Counted from the first letter of the stretch, positions 28,381-38,738 are shown. The stretch: 64,000 nt of DNA from Lentisphaerota bacterium (GCA_015061775.1 SUVY01000007.1:1-64000), one strand, 5' to 3'. Numbers and translations are program-made. The notes: generated by a model not told the origin, from the sequence alone.

Positions 28381-29196
28381 ATGAGTTTTTTCAGTGACAT
28401 GAATGCCGCAGCCGACCGCAACAACAGTCTTGTGTGCGTCGGACTTGACCCCGATTTCAGAAAACTTCCGGAGTGCGTCAAAGGCGCGGCAAAACCGTTC
28501 TTTGAGTTCAACAAGGCGATTGTCGATGCGACACGCGATCTCGTGTCCTGCTACAAGCCCCAGGCGGCTTACTATGCCGGATGCGGAAGAGAGGACGAAC
28601 TGCTTGCCACGATCGAGTACATCCATGAGAACGCTCCCGGCGTTCCCGTGATCCTCGATGTCAAACGCGGAGATATCGGTTCCACCGCCGAGCAGTACGC
28701 CCGCGAGGCGTTTGAACGTTACAATGCGGATGCTGTCACGGTCAACCCCTACATGGGATACGATACTCTGAAGCCGTTCCTTGACTATGCAGATAAAGGA
28801 GTCATCATTCTCTGCCGTACCTCAAATCCGAACTCAGGAGATCTCCAGAGTCTGGTTTGCGACGGACTTCCGATCTACAAGCATGTGGCGAAGCTCGTGC
28901 GCGACAAATGGAACGCCAACGGCAATGCAGCCATCGTGGTTGGAGCGACCTATCCTGAGGAGCTTCAGGAGCTCCGTCAGCTCTGTCCTGAACTGCCCTT
29001 CCTGGTTCCCGGAGTCGGAGCTCAGGGCGGAGATGTCGAAAAAGTCGTCCGTTTCGGCTGCACCGCAGACGGCAAAGGGCTGATGATCAACTCTTCCCGC
29101 GGAATCATCTTCGCCGGAAAAGATGACGACTTCGCTGAAGCATCCCGCAAGGCCGCAATGGCTTTGAGAGATCAGATCAACTCCTTCAGAAAGTAA
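28381..29196 (+). CDS. pyrF: orotidine 5'-phosphate decarboxylase
   Basis: VCVGLDPDFRKLP; VPVILDVKRGDIGSTAEQYA; VTVNPYMGYD; LVPGVGAQGGD. Confidence 0.95.
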   Translation: MSFFSDMNAAADRNNSLVCVGLDPDFRKLPECVKGAAKPFFEFNKAIVDATRDLVSCYKPQAAYYAGCGREDELLATIEYIHENAPGVPVILDVKRGDIGSTAEQYAREAFERYNADAVTVNPYMGYDTLKPFLDYADKGVIILCRTSNPNSGDLQSLVCDGLPIYKHVAKLVRDKWNANGNAAIVVGATYPEELQELRQLCPELPFLVPGVGAQGGDVEKVVRFGCTADGKGLMINSSRGIIFAGKDDDFAEASRKAAMALRDQINSFRK

Positions 29197-29203
29197 TCCA
29201 TTT

Positions 29204-30673
29204 ATGGAAGAAAACAGTTTAGAGCCGATCATCCGTTCATCTGCCCGCCGCTATCCAACAATAGCGATCGTGGGCAGACCGAATGTCGGCAAATCAAGCC
29301 TTTTCAATGCCATTCTCGGCAGACGCATGGCGATCGTCCATGAGATGAGCGGAGTTACCCGTGACCGGGTTTCCACCACTGTCCGCCGCGATGGACGCTG
29401 TTTTACATTGATCGACACCGGAGGTCTCGGACTGCTTTCCGGAGAGACCAAAAACGTCGAGATGTGGGATGCCAATATCGCCGTCCAGGTTGAAGCCGCA
29501 GTGGCTGATGCCGACGTTCTGATCATGGTGGGAGATGCCCAGGCTGGAGTTACTCCGCTTGATATGGATGTCGCCGACCGTCTGCGCGCCGCCGGAAAAC
29601 CGGTGGTCATGGCAGCAAACAAATGCGATACCGCCCAGCTTAAAGACGATGCCGCGGAGTTTGTCCGTCTGGGCTTCGGCAATGTTTCCCCCATCTGCTG
29701 TCAGCATCGCGGAGGAATAGCCGCTCTGCTCGAAAAGGTATGGGCGGCATTTCCGAAAGATGTCGAGTGGGTCAGCGAGAGCGAACAGCCTGCTGAGCGC
29801 ATAAATATCGCCGTTATCGGACGCCCCAATGTCGGCAAGTCAAGTCTGGTCAACGCTCTGCTTGGTGACGAACGGGTCATGACCAGCGACATTGCCGGAA
29901 CCACCCGTGACGCTGTCGATATCGATTTCGATATCACCTATAACGGAGAGTCTCACCCCGCCGTTCTGGTCGATACCGCAGGGTTGCGCAAGTCAGCTAA
30001 AGTTGATGAGATAGTTGAATATTTCAGCGTAATGCGCAGCAAGAGTGCGATCGAGCGCGCAGATCTGGTGATTTTCGTTGTCGAAGCCGGACTTGACGGA
30101 GCGACGGCTCAGGATCGCCGTATTGCCGGAATGATCTCCAAGGCGGGAAAAGCCTGCGTTATTGCGGTCAACAAATATGATCTTTGCCCTGAGATCGCGG
30201 TGAAGAAACTGCTTGCCGAGCTGCGTTACAGTCTTCCCGGAATGGGATTTGTTCCGGCTGTACTTATAAGTGCGGCAAAACGTCAGAACCTTGATAAACT
30301 GCTCGACCAGATAGCCGATGTCATGGAGCAGCTTGAACAGGATATTCCGACCGGAGTATTGAATCGTGTGCTGCAGTCAGCATTTGAATCAAACCCTCCG
30401 CCAGTTATGGGAACGGCACCGTTGAAGCTCTTTTATGCGTCGATGGTGGGCAGAAAGCCTCCGCGTTTCAAACTGTTCGTCAACCGGGCGGAGTTCGCGG
30501 CTGATAATTATGTGACATTTTTGAAGAACAAACTGCGCGATGCGTTTGATTTGACCGGAATTCCGATTATAATAGATGTAGTGTCCCGTCCCAAAAAGAT
30601 CGAGGGCATACGCAAAAATCAGGAAAAACGTCCGGCGATGCGCCGCAAGAAAGTTGAAAAGAGGAGACGCTGA
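29204..30673 (+). CDS. der: ribosome biogenesis GTPase Der (EngA)
   Basis: Two G domains: IVGRPNVGKSSLFN and VIGRPNVGKSSLVN; DTGGL, DTAGL; NKCD, NKYD. Confidence 0.95.
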   Translation: MEENSLEPIIRSSARRYPTIAIVGRPNVGKSSLFNAILGRRMAIVHEMSGVTRDRVSTTVRRDGRCFTLIDTGGLGLLSGETKNVEMWDANIAVQVEAAVADADVLIMVGDAQAGVTPLDMDVADRLRAAGKPVVMAANKCDTAQLKDDAAEFVRLGFGNVSPICCQHRGGIAALLEKVWAAFPKDVEWVSESEQPAERINIAVIGRPNVGKSSLVNALLGDERVMTSDIAGTTRDAVDIDFDITYNGESHPAVLVDTAGLRKSAKVDEIVEYFSVMRSKSAIERADLVIFVVEAGLDGATAQDRRIAGMISKAGKACVIAVNKYDLCPEIAVKKLLAELRYSLPGMGFVPAVLISAAKRQNLDKLLDQIADVMEQLEQDIPTGVLNRVLQSAFESNPPPVMGTAPLKLFYASMVGRKPPRFKLFVNRAEFAADNYVTFLKNKLRDAFDLTGIPIIIDVVSRPKKIEGIRKNQEKRPAMRRKKVEKRRR

Positions 30674-30675
30674 CC

Positions 30676-31143
30676 ATGAACAAAGCAGAAGAGAGTATGG
30701 TCAAGGAGCTGCTTGCACAGCTTCTTGCAGAGGGAGTTTCTCTCTCTGATGCGCAAAACAGAATAAATGAAGAGCTGAATTTGAAGCTTACCTATATGGA
30801 TATCCGTATAATCGCTTCAACGCTCGAGGTGGATTGGAAAAAGGGTGATCCCCATCCTCCGAAAGAGGAAGAAAAAGCCGATGAAGAGCCAGCCGGAGCA
30901 GAAGCTCAGCCGGACGCTGAAAACGGAGGCAGCGGAAATACTGTCGTTGAGATCAGCAAGCTGGTGCGTCCCGGTATGGCGTTGTCCGGAACCGTCAAAT
31001 TCGCTTCCGGCTCAAGTGCCGACTGGTATCTTGACAACACCGGCCGTCTCGGTTTGGAAAACCTGGTCGGAGACAAACCGACGCAGGAAGATATCCAGCT
31101 CTTCCAGATGGAACTGCAGCGCGCCATAACCGGCGGCCGCTGA
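30676..31143 (+). CDS. hypothetical protein
   Basis: 155 aa ORF following der with tight spacing; no family recognised. Confidence 0.6.
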   Translation: MNKAEESMVKELLAQLLAEGVSLSDAQNRINEELNLKLTYMDIRIIASTLEVDWKKGDPHPPKEEEKADEEPAGAEAQPDAENGGSGNTVVEISKLVRPGMALSGTVKFASGSSADWYLDNTGRLGLENLVGDKPTQEDIQLFQMELQRAITGGR

Positions 31144-31165
31144 AAACATTATCCGGAACAACACC

Positions 31166-32540
31166 ATGTCAGACCGCTTTAAAATACTCATTGCCGACGA
31201 TGAATTCAACACGCGAAACGCTTGCACGCTATATGCGCCGCAGCTACGAAGTTGATACAGCTATCGACGGTACGGAAGCCAAAGAGAAGATCACTTCCAA
31301 CTCCTACGATCTCATACTCACAGATCTGCGGATGCCGGGAGCTGATGGTTTCGAAGTGCTTTCCTGTGCAAATACCGCAGGAAAAAACACTCCGTGCATC
31401 GTACTTACCGCTTACGGGTCGATAGTCGATGCGGTGAGGGCGGTCAAAGCTGGAGCATTTGATTTTGTATCAAAGCCGATAAAGCTCGACCAGCTCGAGG
31501 CGGTGATAAACTCAGCTCTTTCCGGAAAAAGCAAAGCTGTGCAGGAATCAGTTCCGGAAAAAGCCGAGGCCTCAGCTCCTGAGGGAACCATCGTTCCTGA
31601 AGCCGGCGACCCGATGAAAGCGGTGTTCGACAATGCTTCAGCAGTAGCTCCGAGCAGGGCGTCCGTGCTGCTCAGCGGAGAGAGCGGAACCGGCAAAGAG
31701 GTCATCGCGCGTCTCATCCATGAAAAGAGCGGCAGAAGCGGAAAATTTGTTCCTGTGCATTGTGCGGCACTTACTTCAACTATTCTTGAGAGCGAACTCT
31801 TCGGTTATGAGAAGGGAGCTTTCACCGGAGCCGCTGAACGCCGTCAGGGAAAATTTGAGATTGCTGACGGAGGAACGCTGTTTCTCGATGAGATAGGTGA
31901 GATAGATCAGGCAACTCAGGTAAAACTGCTCAGGGTGCTTGAGACGCGCAGTTTTGAGCGGGTCGGCGGAGTTGAGCCGGTTAAAAGTGATTTCCGGCTG
32001 GTGGCGGCTACAAATAAAGATTTGCGTAAGATGGCTGATGAGGGAACTTTCCGAGAAGATCTCTACTACCGCCTTGCGGTAATCAATCTTGAGCTGCCTC
32101 CGCTGCGGGAACGCCGTCAGGAAATTCCGCGTCTGGTGAAAAAATTTGTTGCCGAATTTGCTGTTGAAAACGGCAGGAACATTCCTGAAATCACTCCAGA
32201 AGCGATGGATAAACTTTGCGCATTTGATTGGCCGGGAAATATCCGCCAGCTCCGCAACTGTATCGAATCAGTGGTGGTGCTGCTGAGGGATGGAGTGATA
32301 AAGGCAGAGGATATTCCGCTTATCTCCAATCCGGTCAAAAATGAGCTTCCTGCCGCCGGAGAGCAGAGTGTGGAGCCAGCTCCGGTCAATACTCCCAAAG
32401 CGATGAAAGATATCGAGTGGGAACTCATTGAAAAAGCACTCTCCGAGTGCGGAGGCAACCGTTCCAAAGCAGCTGAAATGCTCGGAATCAGCCGCCGGAC
32501 GATCCAGAGAAGACTGCTTGAACACGGAAAAAAATCTTAA
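31166..32540 (+). pseudogene. NtrC-family sigma-54-dependent response regulator with apparent 2-nt frameshift near its 5' end
   Basis: ATG 31166 frame reads MSDRFKILIADDEFNTR then stops; the other frame continues ETLARYMRRSYEVDTAIDG...LILTDLRMPGADG...ESGTGKEVIARLIHE...GAFTGA...RSKAAEMLGISRRTIQRRL. Confidence 0.75.
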
Positions 32541-32599
32541 TATCGCGAGTATCCATACCGTTTTTTGGAATAAATATCGATTCGTGCATCCAAAAATAT

Positions 32600-32627
32600 T
32601 TGAAAAAAACTTGTTTTGATATATATT
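32600..32627 (+). promoter_or_regulatory. sigma70-like promoter
   Basis: TTGAAA-16-TATATT upstream of the AraC-type regulator. Confidence 0.55.
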
Positions 32628-32652
32628 TAATCAGTTCAGAACAGGTGTTATA

Positions 32653-33558
32653 ATGGACAAAAGCGAGTTTTTATCTCAGAAAATATCATATACGGTCCAG
32701 AACGGTCAGCTTATACACAAGCTGATCGGCAAGATGCCGTTGCTTCAGCAGAAGTATGGTTTCTGGATAATCAATATCTCTATAAACTGTAAGACCGCGA
32801 TAAACGGTTACAATACCTGTCCTGTCCGCAAATTTGAATTCTACTCCTTGAGCCACCTTACCGATGGAGGTGGTAAACTCTGGCTTCCGGATATCGGGGA
32901 AACTCAGCTCAAAGTCGGAGACTGGGTGCTGATCTGCCCGGGGGATATGAACCGTTACGGTGGCGCAGACGGCTTGCCTTATATCGAGGACTCTGTCCGC
33001 TTCTGTGGTCCTGTTGCGGACAGCCTGCGCGATGCCGGAGTCATAAAAAGCGGAGTGATAAGCGGTTCGAGCTGCCGCCAGCTTTTAAGTATCCACGAGT
33101 TGTCATGCGACCCGCGGGAAAACTCCCAGATCAACGCCAATATTTCTCTTCAGCGGCTGCTGGTCGATCTTTACAATATAAGGGAGCGCAACAATACTCC
33201 TCCGTCGGCAATAGATCAGCTTATCGAAGAGTTGAAGCGGCGTCCGGATTACTGGTGGACAGTATCCGAACTTGCTGAGTTCTGCCATTTATCGACAGAT
33301 CAGCTGCGCCGCAATTTTCTGCGTCACACCGGAATGCTTCCAAAACAGTATATCGAAGAACTGAAAATACGTCAGGCGGCGGCATTGCTGCTTGACTCCA
33401 GGCTGACCGTGACCGAAGTTGCGGCAAAGTTCGGATATCTCGATCCCTACCACTTCAGCCGCCGTTTCAAGCAGCGTATCGGAGTGTCACCCGAAAAATA
33501 CCGTAACGCCTATATTTTAGGGCAGGCGGATGGACATACACTTACGTTGGAAAAATAA
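32653..33558 (+). CDS. AraC family transcriptional regulator
   Basis: C-terminal double HTH: WTVSELAEFCHLSTDQLRRNFLRHTGMLPKQYIEELKIRQAAALLLDSRLTVTEVAAKFGYLDPYHFSRRFKQRIGVSPEKYR. Confidence 0.92.
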   Translation: MDKSEFLSQKISYTVQNGQLIHKLIGKMPLLQQKYGFWIINISINCKTAINGYNTCPVRKFEFYSLSHLTDGGGKLWLPDIGETQLKVGDWVLICPGDMNRYGGADGLPYIEDSVRFCGPVADSLRDAGVIKSGVISGSSCRQLLSIHELSCDPRENSQINANISLQRLLVDLYNIRERNNTPPSAIDQLIEELKRRPDYWWTVSELAEFCHLSTDQLRRNFLRHTGMLPKQYIEELKIRQAAALLLDSRLTVTEVAAKFGYLDPYHFSRRFKQRIGVSPEKYRNAYILGQADGHTLTLEK

Positions 33559-33582
33559 TCAACATAACACGAAAGGAACAAA

Positions 33583-36006
33583 ATGAAAAAGATCCTGTTG
33601 ATAATGCTCTGTGCCGCAGCATTGTTTTCTGTGATCCAGGCTGCTCCGAAGCGCAAAGCGCAGACTTATGAGAAGAACCGCCTTGAGTTGATCAAGCCGG
33701 TGAAAAAGGGAGTACTGCAGCTGCGTCCGACGTTCAACTCCTGCGGATTTTATTTCGGATCTTCCAAAGTGAAGTCTCCGGTTCTGGAGTACCGCAAGAG
33801 CGGAAGCGGAAAATGGCTCGCAGCTTTTACTCCTGTCCACTTCTTTGAGAATAAAAATACCGTGTCCGGGCTCGTGATGAATGAGTACCGCGGAAGTATC
33901 GTCAAGCTTGAAGAAAACACCTCCTATGATGTGCGGTTCAAAGACGGAAACAAAGTTTTGAAGCAGGGAAAATTCACCACCTGGAAAAGTAACGTTCCCA
34001 TCGCAAAAACAGTCTATATAGATACTGAAAACTTCAAAGCTCCCTATGTGATTTCTGCGAAGGGAACTCCCAACGGCTGGATACGCTATACCACCAAAAA
34101 CGGAAAAATTCTCAAAAACGATACTATCCAAAACACCATCGAGGTCAAAGACGCAGCTTACGTTCTCATCGACGATATGGTCATTCAGGGAACTGAAAAC
34201 AGCCGCAGCGTCATAACCATCACCAATTCCAAAAATGTCCGCGTGAGAAATTGCGACATATCCAAGTGGGGACGCGTTGGAGTTCCGAGATACGATTTTC
34301 TCGGTCAGTTCTATGTTTTCCCGAAAGACAAGAGCAAGATAGACTACAATCGTATGTACCGCTACCGCGTCAACTACGACGGAGCAATCGCTCTCAATCC
34401 GGGAACCAGCGAGACTGTGATCGAACGCTGCTACATCCATGATCCCTACGGCCGCGCGAACAGCTGGTATTACAGCCATCCTGCCGGACCTCAGGCAGTC
34501 ATGTGCAACAAGCCTGACCACAGCATAGTTATCCGCTACAACGACTTTATCGGCAGCGATCTGCACCGCTTCAACGACGCAGTCGAGAGCGCAGGAAACT
34601 TCCACAGCAACGGAGGTATCAACCGCGACGCCGACGTGTACGGAAACTTTATGATCTTCTGCAACGATGACTGCATTGAGCTCGACGGTGGACAGCAGAA
34701 CGTCCGTTGTTTCCAGAACCACTTTGAGGGAGCACTCTGCGGCGTATCCATTCAGGGCTGTATGACCAGTCCGGTGTATGTTTTTGAAAATATCTTCGGA
34801 GGTATCGGAGAAGAGTTCGGTATGACCAATGCCTCCATCAAGACCAGCGGAGGTATGGGAATTGCTCCTGTCTCATATATCTTCAACAACACCTTTGTCG
34901 GTCCGGGCAGTGCAATCAGTTTTAACGCCAATCTGAAGACAGATCTCAAGAACAACATCTTTGTCGATGCTCAGTACGTTGCAGGTTTCGAGCGCAACAA
35001 CGGAGGAGTCATCAAAAACAACTCTGTTGCCTGCAAAGACAATAAAGCGGTTGCGGGTATTGATAAAGTTGACTCAAAACTTGAGAATAAGGAGTTTGGA
35101 TTGTACGCTCCGGTTGACGTTCTCAAGGCTGAACGTATCGCCAACTTCTGTGAGGATACTTCCGCACGCGGAGCGATAGCCAAAGGCAGCAAAGAGCCGC
35201 TTCCTTACCGTCCGTTCCCGGTCGTTCTCGACCGCACCCGCATTGCCGGAGTTAAAGTCAAGGACGGTGCCGCAATGCCTGCTCAAGTCAAAATCACCGC
35301 GACTGTCGGAGGTAAAAACTTCAAATCCGCGTACACCATCCGCAAAAACGATGTCTTCGACTGGATCACGGTAACTCCTTCAAAAGGAGTCCTCAAATCC
35401 GGAGACAAGGTGACCTTTACCGTCAAATTCGATCCTGAAAAGATGAATGAACGCCGCATTTACCGCGGAGCCTTCAGTCTGCGTCTTGCCAACGGATTTT
35501 CACGTGTCGTCACCGTCTATGCCGATACAGACTTTGTCCAGCCGTTCAAACTTGAAAAAGCGGGAGAGACGGCAGTTTACATAGACCCTGTTCCTGCCAG
35601 GGCCTACCGCGTTAAAAACAACAAACCGTCAACCGTAACTCCGCGCGACAATCCGCTGGGAAGGGATGGAAAAGTAGTCATTCCGAGTTCCCGCAGCATC
35701 TATGAATACACCTTTGATGTTCCCAAAGACGGACGTTATTATGTGATGATCCACGGATGTATTCCCAAGTTCCGCACCACGATCTATGCGGCAGTAGATA
35801 ATGACAAAATGGAGCAGGCAATGCTTCAGGCAAAGCCCCACATGACCTGGATGCCGCTTGCACCGGCAGCAAGATTCGGTAACAGCAACCGTTACTATGA
35901 TTTGAAGAAAGGAACACACAAGCTCCGCATCAAAGCAGGAAAAAACACCTTTCACTTTGACGGAATCGTTGTGACCGATTCTCCCGGATCATTTGAGCCG
36001 CGTTAA
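33583..36006 (+). CDS. secreted right-handed parallel beta-helix protein (polysaccharide-active candidate), paralog 1
   Basis: Signal peptide; VRVRNCDISKWGRVG, ETVIERCYIHDPYGRANSWYYSHPAGP, RDADVYGNFMIFCNDDCIELDGG repeats. Confidence 0.75.
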   Translation: MKKILLIMLCAAALFSVIQAAPKRKAQTYEKNRLELIKPVKKGVLQLRPTFNSCGFYFGSSKVKSPVLEYRKSGSGKWLAAFTPVHFFENKNTVSGLVMNEYRGSIVKLEENTSYDVRFKDGNKVLKQGKFTTWKSNVPIAKTVYIDTENFKAPYVISAKGTPNGWIRYTTKNGKILKNDTIQNTIEVKDAAYVLIDDMVIQGTENSRSVITITNSKNVRVRNCDISKWGRVGVPRYDFLGQFYVFPKDKSKIDYNRMYRYRVNYDGAIALNPGTSETVIERCYIHDPYGRANSWYYSHPAGPQAVMCNKPDHSIVIRYNDFIGSDLHRFNDAVESAGNFHSNGGINRDADVYGNFMIFCNDDCIELDGGQQNVRCFQNHFEGALCGVSIQGCMTSPVYVFENIFGGIGEEFGMTNASIKTSGGMGIAPVSYIFNNTFVGPGSAISFNANLKTDLKNNIFVDAQYVAGFERNNGGVIKNNSVACKDNKAVAGIDKVDSKLENKEFGLYAPVDVLKAERIANFCEDTSARGAIAKGSKEPLPYRPFPVVLDRTRIAGVKVKDGAAMPAQVKITATVGGKNFKSAYTIRKNDVFDWITVTPSKGVLKSGDKVTFTVKFDPEKMNERRIYRGAFSLRLANGFSRVVTVYADTDFVQPFKLEKAGETAVYIDPVPARAYRVKNNKPSTVTPRDNPLGRDGKVVIPSSRSIYEYTFDVPKDGRYYVMIHGCIPKFRTTIYAAVDNDKMEQAMLQAKPHMTWMPLAPAARFGNSNRYYDLKKGTHKLRIKAGKNTFHFDGIVVTDSPGSFEPR

Positions 36007-36026
36007 GTTTACCGGCAGCAAAACTC

Positions 36027-36066
36027 AGCGGAAGCAGCAGAAATCCTGTTGTTTCCGCTTTTTTTT
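36027..36066 (+). terminator. Rho-independent terminator between beta-helix paralogs
   Basis: AGCGGAAGCAGCAG-AAATC-CTGTTGTTTCCGCT-TTTTTTT. Confidence 0.8.
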
Positions 36067-36172
36067 GTGTTTAAAATACTGAAATCGTTTGAAAACATCT
36101 GCTTGATGTGGTATTGTAAAACAACTTCATTTTGTGAGATGAGGCAACTTGAAAAAAGAAAGGAAAAGAGCA

Positions 36173-38647
36173 ATGTTAAAACGTTTTGCGCTTGTACTGC
36201 TTGCTGTATTCACAGTAATTGCAGTATGTCACGGAGCTAAACCCAAAAAACGCAGCCACATGGATAAAACCATGTCGGCACGTCAGAAAAAGATCGTAAA
36301 TTCACCGTTGGAAAAGAACCGTCTTGAGTTGATAAAGCCGGTCAAAAAAGGTGTGTTGCAGCTGCGTCCGACGTTCAACTCCTGCGGATTTTATTTCGGT
36401 TGTTCAAAGGTGAAGTCTCCGGTGCTTGAGTTTCGCAAGGCAGGAGAGACAGAATGGCAGCTTGCTCTTGCTCCGATCCACTATTTTGAGGATGGAAACA
36501 CCAAAACCGGACTTGTGATGAACGAGTACCGCGGAAGCATCGTCAAGCTCGATGAAAATACCGTCTATGAGATACGCTTCAAAGACGGCAGCAAGGTCTT
36601 GAAACAGGGAAAATTTACCACCTGGAAGAGCGATGTTCCTGTCGCAAAGACTATTTATATCGATCCCGCAAATTTCAAAGCTCCCTATACGATCTCTGCT
36701 AAGGGAACTCCCAAAGGCTGGATACGTTATGCGATAAAAGGAAACAAAAAACTTGCCGCCAACAGCAATACTCCGGTATTTGTGGTTAAAAATGCCGCGT
36801 ATGTCCTGATTGACGATATGACGATCACCAACGGCAAAGGAAGCCGCAGTGTCATAGATATCAGCAATTCGACCGGCGTCCGCGTCCGCAACTGCGATAT
36901 ATCCAAGTGGGGAAGAGTCGGAGTCGCGAAATACGATACTCCCAAAGGTGTTGGAATGTACTATATCAATGACTCCAAAGGAGTTCCCCGCGCGGTCAAC
37001 TACGATGGCGCAATCCAGATATTCAGCGGAAGCAAAGAGATCGTGGTCGAGCGTTGCTATATCCACGATCCTTACAGCCGGGCCAACAGCTGGTTTTACA
37101 GCCATCCGGCAGGACCTCAGGCTGTCATGTGCTACAAACCCGATCACAGCGTGGTCATCCGTTACAACGACTTTGTCGGCAGCGATGAACACCGTTTCAA
37201 CGATGCCGTTGAGAGCTCCGGAAACTTCCACAGCAACGGAGGTCTCAACCGTGACGCCGATGTGTACGGTAACTTCATGATCTACTGCAATGACGACAAT
37301 ATCGAGCTCGACGGAGGACAGCAGAATATGCGCTGCTTCTGGAACCGTTTTGAAGCCGCTCTCTGCGGAGTATCCGTCCAGGGATGCATGACCAGTCCGG
37401 TTTACGTATTCGAGAACCTCTTTGCCGGAATGTGCGGCGAGTTCGGAGAAGCCGGACAGACCATCAAAACCGGCGGCGGTAAACACGGAATCAACTCCTA
37501 CGCCTTTTTCTTCAACAACACTCTGGTTGACAAGGGCAGCGGTATTTCCATGATGCCGACGCTCAACAGCATTATCAAAAACAATGTGTTTACCCACACC
37601 CAGGGAATCAACAAAGCCTATATTTCTCCCCGTTCCAAATACGAAGCGAACTCTCTCAGCAGCAATTCCCGGAGCGGTTTCGGAGCCGGACGCGAGAAAT
37701 ATGATGCGAAATTTTCCAATGTCAAGACTGGAGACTTCACTCCTGTCGATACCGGCAAAGCCGTTGCCATCCCCAACTTCCTGCCCAACGGAGGTGACCG
37801 TGGAGCTTTCCAGAAAGAGAATACCATGAGTATCCCCTTCCGTCCTGTTCCGTTTGTGCTTGACACCAACAGGATCATCGACGTCAACGTCAAGGACGGC
37901 AATGCCGCTCCTGCCGAAGTCAAGGTGCTCTGCACCGTCGGCGGAGATAACTACCGCGCTGCGTATTCGATCCGCAAGAACGACGTCTTTGACTGGTTTG
38001 AAGTGACTCCTGCCAAAGGAATTCTCAAGTCCGGAGACAAAGTGACATTCACCGTCAGATTCAAGCCTGAAAAGATGAACAACCGCCGCAACTATCGTGG
38101 AGCGTTTCTCGTGCGTACTGCCGATGGATTTTCCAGAGTGGTTTCCATCTACGCCAAAACCGACTTTGTCCAGTCGTTCAAGCTCGAAAAAGCAGGAGAG
38201 AAGGCGATTTACATTGACGTTTTCAAAGGCAAAGCCTTCAACGCCAAGAAAAAAACTTCCACCAGTTTGAGTGTCAAAGATGACGCAATGGCAGAGGGAG
38301 GAAAGGTTGTTGTGCCGAGTTCCCGCAAGATCTATGAATATACTGTTGATGTTCCTGAGGACGGACGCTACTATTTCATGATCCACGGACGTGCCGCCAA
38401 GGATTCAGGAAATCCCCGCCTCAAAGTATCAGTCAACGACGCCAAGTTTGATATTTCCCGCCAGCAGACAGAATCTGATCGTATGACTTGGACGATGCTC
38501 ACTCCGGGCAGAGGATTCGGTCACATGAGTCAGCACTTTGATCTCAAAAAGGGAACGAACAAAGTGCGGATACAGAGTTCTACCGGAGTATTCCACTTCG
38601 ACGGATTGGTTCTCACCGATTCTCCCGGATCATTTGAGCCGCGGTAA
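36173..38647 (+). CDS. secreted right-handed parallel beta-helix protein, paralog 2
   Basis: Long collinear similarity to 33583..36006 including NSCGFYFG, HPAGPQAVMC, TDSPGSFEPR C-terminus; ATG 36173 with an upstream purine-rich RBS. Confidence 0.78.
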   Translation: MLKRFALVLLAVFTVIAVCHGAKPKKRSHMDKTMSARQKKIVNSPLEKNRLELIKPVKKGVLQLRPTFNSCGFYFGCSKVKSPVLEFRKAGETEWQLALAPIHYFEDGNTKTGLVMNEYRGSIVKLDENTVYEIRFKDGSKVLKQGKFTTWKSDVPVAKTIYIDPANFKAPYTISAKGTPKGWIRYAIKGNKKLAANSNTPVFVVKNAAYVLIDDMTITNGKGSRSVIDISNSTGVRVRNCDISKWGRVGVAKYDTPKGVGMYYINDSKGVPRAVNYDGAIQIFSGSKEIVVERCYIHDPYSRANSWFYSHPAGPQAVMCYKPDHSVVIRYNDFVGSDEHRFNDAVESSGNFHSNGGLNRDADVYGNFMIYCNDDNIELDGGQQNMRCFWNRFEAALCGVSVQGCMTSPVYVFENLFAGMCGEFGEAGQTIKTGGGKHGINSYAFFFNNTLVDKGSGISMMPTLNSIIKNNVFTHTQGINKAYISPRSKYEANSLSSNSRSGFGAGREKYDAKFSNVKTGDFTPVDTGKAVAIPNFLPNGGDRGAFQKENTMSIPFRPVPFVLDTNRIIDVNVKDGNAAPAEVKVLCTVGGDNYRAAYSIRKNDVFDWFEVTPAKGILKSGDKVTFTVRFKPEKMNNRRNYRGAFLVRTADGFSRVVSIYAKTDFVQSFKLEKAGEKAIYIDVFKGKAFNAKKKTSTSLSVKDDAMAEGGKVVVPSSRKIYEYTVDVPEDGRYYFMIHGRAAKDSGNPRLKVSVNDAKFDISRQQTESDRMTWTMLTPGRGFGHMSQHFDLKKGTNKVRIQSSTGVFHFDGLVLTDSPGSFEPR

Positions 38648-38666
38648 AATCAGTTGAGCATAAAGA

Positions 38667-38710
38667 GGCTGTTGCAAAACCTTCTGAATGTGAGCAATAG
38701 CCTTTTTTAT
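38667..38710 (+). terminator. Rho-independent terminator using the GGCTGTTGCAAAACCT arm
   Basis: GGCTGTTGC-AAAACCTTCTGAATGTGA-GCAATAGCC-TTTTTTATT (one mismatch). Confidence 0.75.
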
Positions 38711-38738
38711 TGCCAGAAAGAGAGAGGAACAGCAGATT

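Noticed and set aside
36404-38386. 660-aa minus-strand ORF
   Set aside because: Antisense shadow of the second beta-helix paralog; the similar antisense ORF over the first paralog (33559..34722) reflects shared codon usage.
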